Shown piece after piece: positions 13,154 to 15,498 of a stretch of 15,498 nt of DNA (position 1 is its first letter; the number at the start of each line of letters is the position of its first letter). Source of the DNA: Oscillospiraceae bacterium. Its GTDB lineage: Bacteria; Bacillota; Clostridia; Oscillospirales; Ruminococcaceae. The stretch lies in contig JAFLUJ010000173.1 of the NCBI GenBank assembly GCA_022511485.1, positions 1 to 15,498 on the forward strand, in the 5' to 3' direction. The notes beneath the pieces were generated by a model. The model was not told the origin of the DNA and did no database searches. It was given only the letters and a program-made list of their open reading frames with translations. A program made the translations under genes and the position numbers.

Positions 13154-14326
13154 CTATTTCTTTTTGCGTGAGACCATAACAAGTACCGTTGCAAGCACTG
13201 CGATTATCATTGCCATAACAACAATGACTATTACTACTCCTATGCTCAGACCTCCGGAGGACTGCTGTACCTCCGCTGAAACAGTCCCGGCAGCAGGAGC
13301 AGCTGAGGCAGCCTCTGCTTCTGTATTTGCGGGTGTGTTTTCCGTTATGGCATCTGCTGCATCTTCTGCGGCAGCGGCTTCTGTTTCGGGATAGGCGTCA
13401 TTGCTTTCCGCCGGTGCTTCTGCTGTCAGAGTATACTCTCCGGTAAGATCGGCGGAAAGTGTCATATTCTGCTGGAGCCAGCTCTGGTAGCTTTCCTCGG
13501 AATCCTCATAGCAGTGTATCGACGCACTTACGTTGCGGAAAACGTCTCCTCCGAGAGCGGGAGCGTCCTTTCCGTATGCATAGATGTCCTTAAGAGCGTT
13601 GCAGTCGGCAAAAACGCTTTCTCCTATCCTTGTGACATCAGGACCTATAGAGATCTTTTCAAATCCGCATTTGCTGAATGTGTTTGGATATATCTCGGTA
13701 ATTCCGGCAGGAATTACAAATTCTGTTATAGCCTTGCAGTCCTGGAAAGCTCCCTCACCGATATACTGTACTGCTTCTGAGACAGGGAAGCTTTCAAGTG
13801 TCTCACAGTAGGCAAAAGCGTAATCTCCGATCCTTGTAACGGTGGAAGGTATGGTTATCTTTGTCAGCTTGCGGTTGCTTGAAAAGGCGTTGCTGCCGAT
13901 CTCCACAGTATTTTTTGGCAGGGAAATAAAGGAAAGCTGATTCCGGGAGGTCAGTGCATTTTCCGGGATAACGCCGCCTTCCGTTTCAGTGCCTGCAAGC
14001 TCAAGGATCTCCAGATTAGGTATGGCTGTCAATGCGGAGTAATCCTGAGCGTTAAGAGTTCCGGACAGTACAGCCACATTTTTTATGAAGTTGTAGTCCG
14101 TGCCGTCAGCGGCTTCGCTTATTGCTTCGGCAAGCTTTCCGGTCTCAAAGCTTTTTACCACGAGGTCTGCGGGATCCGTTTCCGCACTTACTTTGGATGC
14201 CAGAGGCATTATAACGATACCCATAAGCGTTGCCACAGCCAGAATTAGTATCAGTATCCTTACAGCCAATTTCTTTCTTTTGGGTCTCGGAGTTGAATAT
14301 GTATTCTTGTTATTCTTTTTTGCCAT
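13154..14326 (-). CDS. BspA-type leucine-rich-repeat surface protein with C-terminal membrane anchor
   Basis: This 390-aa protein has a basic N-terminus, a hydrophobic helix at 22-42 ending in ASKVSA (signal peptide or anchor), and LRR_5-type repeats at about 84-272. The units fit the pattern L-x-x-I-x-I-P-x-x-V-x-x-I-G-x-x-A-F, for example KLTKITIPSTVTRIGDYAF (153-171). A low-complexity Ala/Glu/Thr linker (about 300-358) leads to a second membrane helix (about 360-386) and the tail SRKKK. The topology suggests a repeat domain held outside the membrane and probably spanning the wall. There is no LPXTG motif. BspA-like repeats often mediate protein or host binding; the ligand is unknown. GGAG for its start lies within the end of the upstream gene, 2 nt before which the coding regions meet, so the two are coupled. 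Confidence 0.85.
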   Translation of the reverse strand: MAKKNNKNTYSTPRPKRKKLAVRILILILAVATLMGIVIMPLASKVSAETDPADLVVKSFETGKLAEAISEAADGTDYNFIKNVAVLSGTLNAQDYSALTAIPNLEILELAGTETEGGVIPENALTSRNQLSFISLPKNTVEIGSNAFSSNRKLTKITIPSTVTRIGDYAFAYCETLESFPVSEAVQYIGEGAFQDCKAITEFVIPAGITEIYPNTFSKCGFEKISIGPDVTRIGESVFADCNALKDIYAYGKDAPALGGDVFRNVSASIHCYEDSEESYQSWLQQNMTLSADLTGEYTLTAEAPAESNDAYPETEAAAAEDAADAITENTPANTEAEAASAAPAAGTVSAEVQQSSGGLSIGVVIVIVVMAMIIAVLATVLVMVSRKKK

Positions 14327-14328
14327 AG

Positions 14329-15297
14329 TTAATTTTCTCCTGTTTCATTGTCTTGGTTGACATTATTATCATTTGCGGCGCTGCTGTCGGGTTCTTCACT
14401 GATGTCGCTGCTGCTGTTATCCTCTTTATTGACGGTTTCTGCATTGTCTTCGCTGCTGACGGCTCTGCTGTCACGTCCGATGGAAAAGCGTCCGGCTACC
14501 TGTATGCCCTGGGGAGTAAACAGCAGGACGTCGGTAGTAAGCGGATTCTTTGCTTTCCGGTATTCACTCAGAATGACTGTTCCCAGACCCTCCAGAATAT
14601 CGTTTGTAATGTTTTTCAGCACAAGCAGGCTTTCTCTTGAGGGAGCGACCACAAGAAATTTTGCTCCCAGACGTTCATACACTACCGATCGGAAATCATT
14701 GCACAGAATAAGCGAGCTGCAAAGCACAGGGGAGGAAATCTTGAAATCCAGTGCTTTTATATCTCCGCAGAGGGTCTCCTCACCGATCTCCGCTTTGGAG
14801 AGTATCTTGCACATATTTCTGTCCGCTACGGAAAAGACTACTTCCCGGGGAACTCCCCAGCGTTTAAGCAGGCTTTCATCAAGATGATGTATGGTCTCGT
14901 CGTTGGAGGTATAGACGACTACCTTTTTCAGCCCTTCCACGAAATCCATATATATCATGTCGCCATTGATCTCCTGCTCTCTCATTATCATAAGACGGAG
15001 AAATTCCTGCCCGTTGGTAAAAGATACCATTCTACCTTCAGTCCGGAAATCCTGTTCAAGCTGACTTACAAGTCTTTCCAGAATTTCCTCGCTGTGGGTC
15101 ATTTCGTACTGCCGTTTTGCTTCACCAATATCAAGTTTAAAAGAATCCGTTCCGTTTGAGACTTCATATACAGTGTCACTTTCCTTTTCTGCTATGTAAA
15201 AGTCCTGCCTTTTCAGCGCGTTTTTAAAATCATTTTCAAACTTGTTTTCAAACCTGTTTTTTCCAAGCAGCTCTCCAAGCTTTTCCGCAAGCTTCAC
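14329..15297 (-). CDS. DUF1444/DUF5688-like protein with acidic disordered tail
   Basis: This 322-aa protein has no signal or membrane helix and is probably cytosolic. The start is GTG at 15297, chosen for AGGGAGG 7 nt upstream; an in-frame ATG at 15387 lies before the promoter. The middle region recalls YtpQ (DUF1444) or DUF5688 proteins: LDESLLKRWGVPREVVFSVA near 138-157, then a segment ending in GAKFLVVAPSRESLLVL where the family usually has an (L/I)PSS-H-E-like motif. The correspondence is loose and the activity of these families is unknown. The last 40 residues are rich in Ser, Asp, Asn and Glu and look disordered. It is first in the operon with the LRR and transglutaminase genes. Confidence 0.6.
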   Translation of the reverse strand: MKLAEKLGELLGKNRFENKFENDFKNALKRQDFYIAEKESDTVYEVSNGTDSFKLDIGEAKRQYEMTHSEEILERLVSQLEQDFRTEGRMVSFTNGQEFLRLMIMREQEINGDMIYMDFVEGLKKVVVYTSNDETIHHLDESLLKRWGVPREVVFSVADRNMCKILSKAEIGEETLCGDIKALDFKISSPVLCSSLILCNDFRSVVYERLGAKFLVVAPSRESLLVLKNITNDILEGLGTVILSEYRKAKNPLTTDVLLFTPQGIQVAGRFSIGRDSRAVSSEDNAETVNKEDNSSSDISEEPDSSAANDNNVNQDNETGEN

Positions 15298-15336
15298 AGC
15301 CGCGCCTCCCTTGCTAAAAAATACACTATTAAAATA

Positions 15337-15365
15337 ATTATAGCACATTTTGATAAATTTGTACA
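15337..15365 (-). promoter_or_regulatory. Extended -10 promoter of the DUF1444-LRR-transglutaminase-SDR operon
   Basis: On the minus strand TATAAT (15342-15337) is preceded by TGC, an extended -10. A weak -35 TGTACA (15365-15360, 4/6 matches) stands 17 nt upstream. The transcript would start near 15330, leaving a leader of about 33 nt before the GTG at 15297. Confidence 0.65.
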
Positions 15366-15456
15366 GTCCCTTAAAGAAAATTTGCATAATAATTTCATGA
15401 GTTAATATTTTGTAAACATATAGTGTAAATCATAATTTAGCAACAGGGACACACTT

Positions 15457-15481
15457 CAATTTTGCGCTGTGCGCAAAATTG
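15457..15481. repeat. Perfect 11-bp hairpin near the window end
   Basis: CAATTTTGCGC (15457-15467) pairs with GCGCAAAATTG (15471-15481) around TGT. Words such as AAAATTTTGC and GCGCAAAA also occur in the ThrE spacer (around 5171-5190), so it may belong to the same intergenic repeat set. It lies upstream of the operon promoter and has no T-run. The rest of 15366-15498 is AT-rich with no gene visible. Confidence 0.55.
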
Positions 15482-15498
15482 TCTAGCTGGTCGAGCTG

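Noticed and set aside
1..15498. CRISPR array, tRNA, rRNA, transposase or integrase
   Set aside because: No regularly spaced repeats, no cloverleaf pattern and no recombinase motifs were found on either strand by eye.

Overview
The window looks like chromosomal DNA of a gut-type member of the Clostridia, probably Ruminococcus or a close Oscillospiraceae relative. This is inferred from gene content: an archaeal-type phosphoglycerate mutase, a two-gene ThrE exporter, a BspA-type leucine-rich-repeat surface protein and a TgpA-like membrane transglutaminase. Near-perfect sigma-A promoters and strong AGGAGG-like ribosome sites also fit. No rRNA, tRNA, CRISPR array, transposase or prophage gene was seen, and no gene-free stretch exceeds about 200 bases.

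Layout from left to right. (1) 1-112: an edge region with a long hairpin repeat. (2) 113-1327 (-): phosphoglycerate mutase, divergent from an AT-rich pair (1493-2361, +) made of a DUF4375/DMP19-like protein and an unrecognised small protein. (3) 2377-2496: a convergent spacer closed by a 12-bp inverted repeat. (4) 2535-3269 (-): an SDR reductase resembling EF-P 5-aminopentanone reductase, divergent from a + operon of a PflX-like radical SAM protein and the two ThrE halves (3405-5717). The spacer between the ThrE halves is packed with hairpin repeats. (5) 5862-7412 (-): a compact, translationally coupled operon of an ExbB/MotA-like proton-channel subunit, a coiled-coil protein with an Asp-bearing membrane helix, and a small ExbD-like protein. 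(6) 7601-9175 (+): a sodium:solute symporter with a textbook promoter and terminator. (7) 9350-10036 (+): a MacB/LolD-type ABC ATPase with no permease in the window. (8) 15297-10113 (-): a four-gene operon of a DUF1444/DUF5688-like protein, an LRR surface protein, a transglutaminase and an SDR dehydrogenase.

Two observations deserve most attention. The first is the ExbB/ExbD-like operon in what appears to be a Gram-positive genome, where the ion-carrying Asp helix and the ExbD-like extracytoplasmic fold sit on two separate proteins. The second is a repeat of about 38 bp found twice, carrying a Shine-Dalgarno sequence followed at once by a GC-rich hairpin. In both copies it lies just before a start codon, so the hairpin would have to fold to bring the ribosome site to normal distance.

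All functional calls come from reading motifs in the translated sequence. No database search was run.
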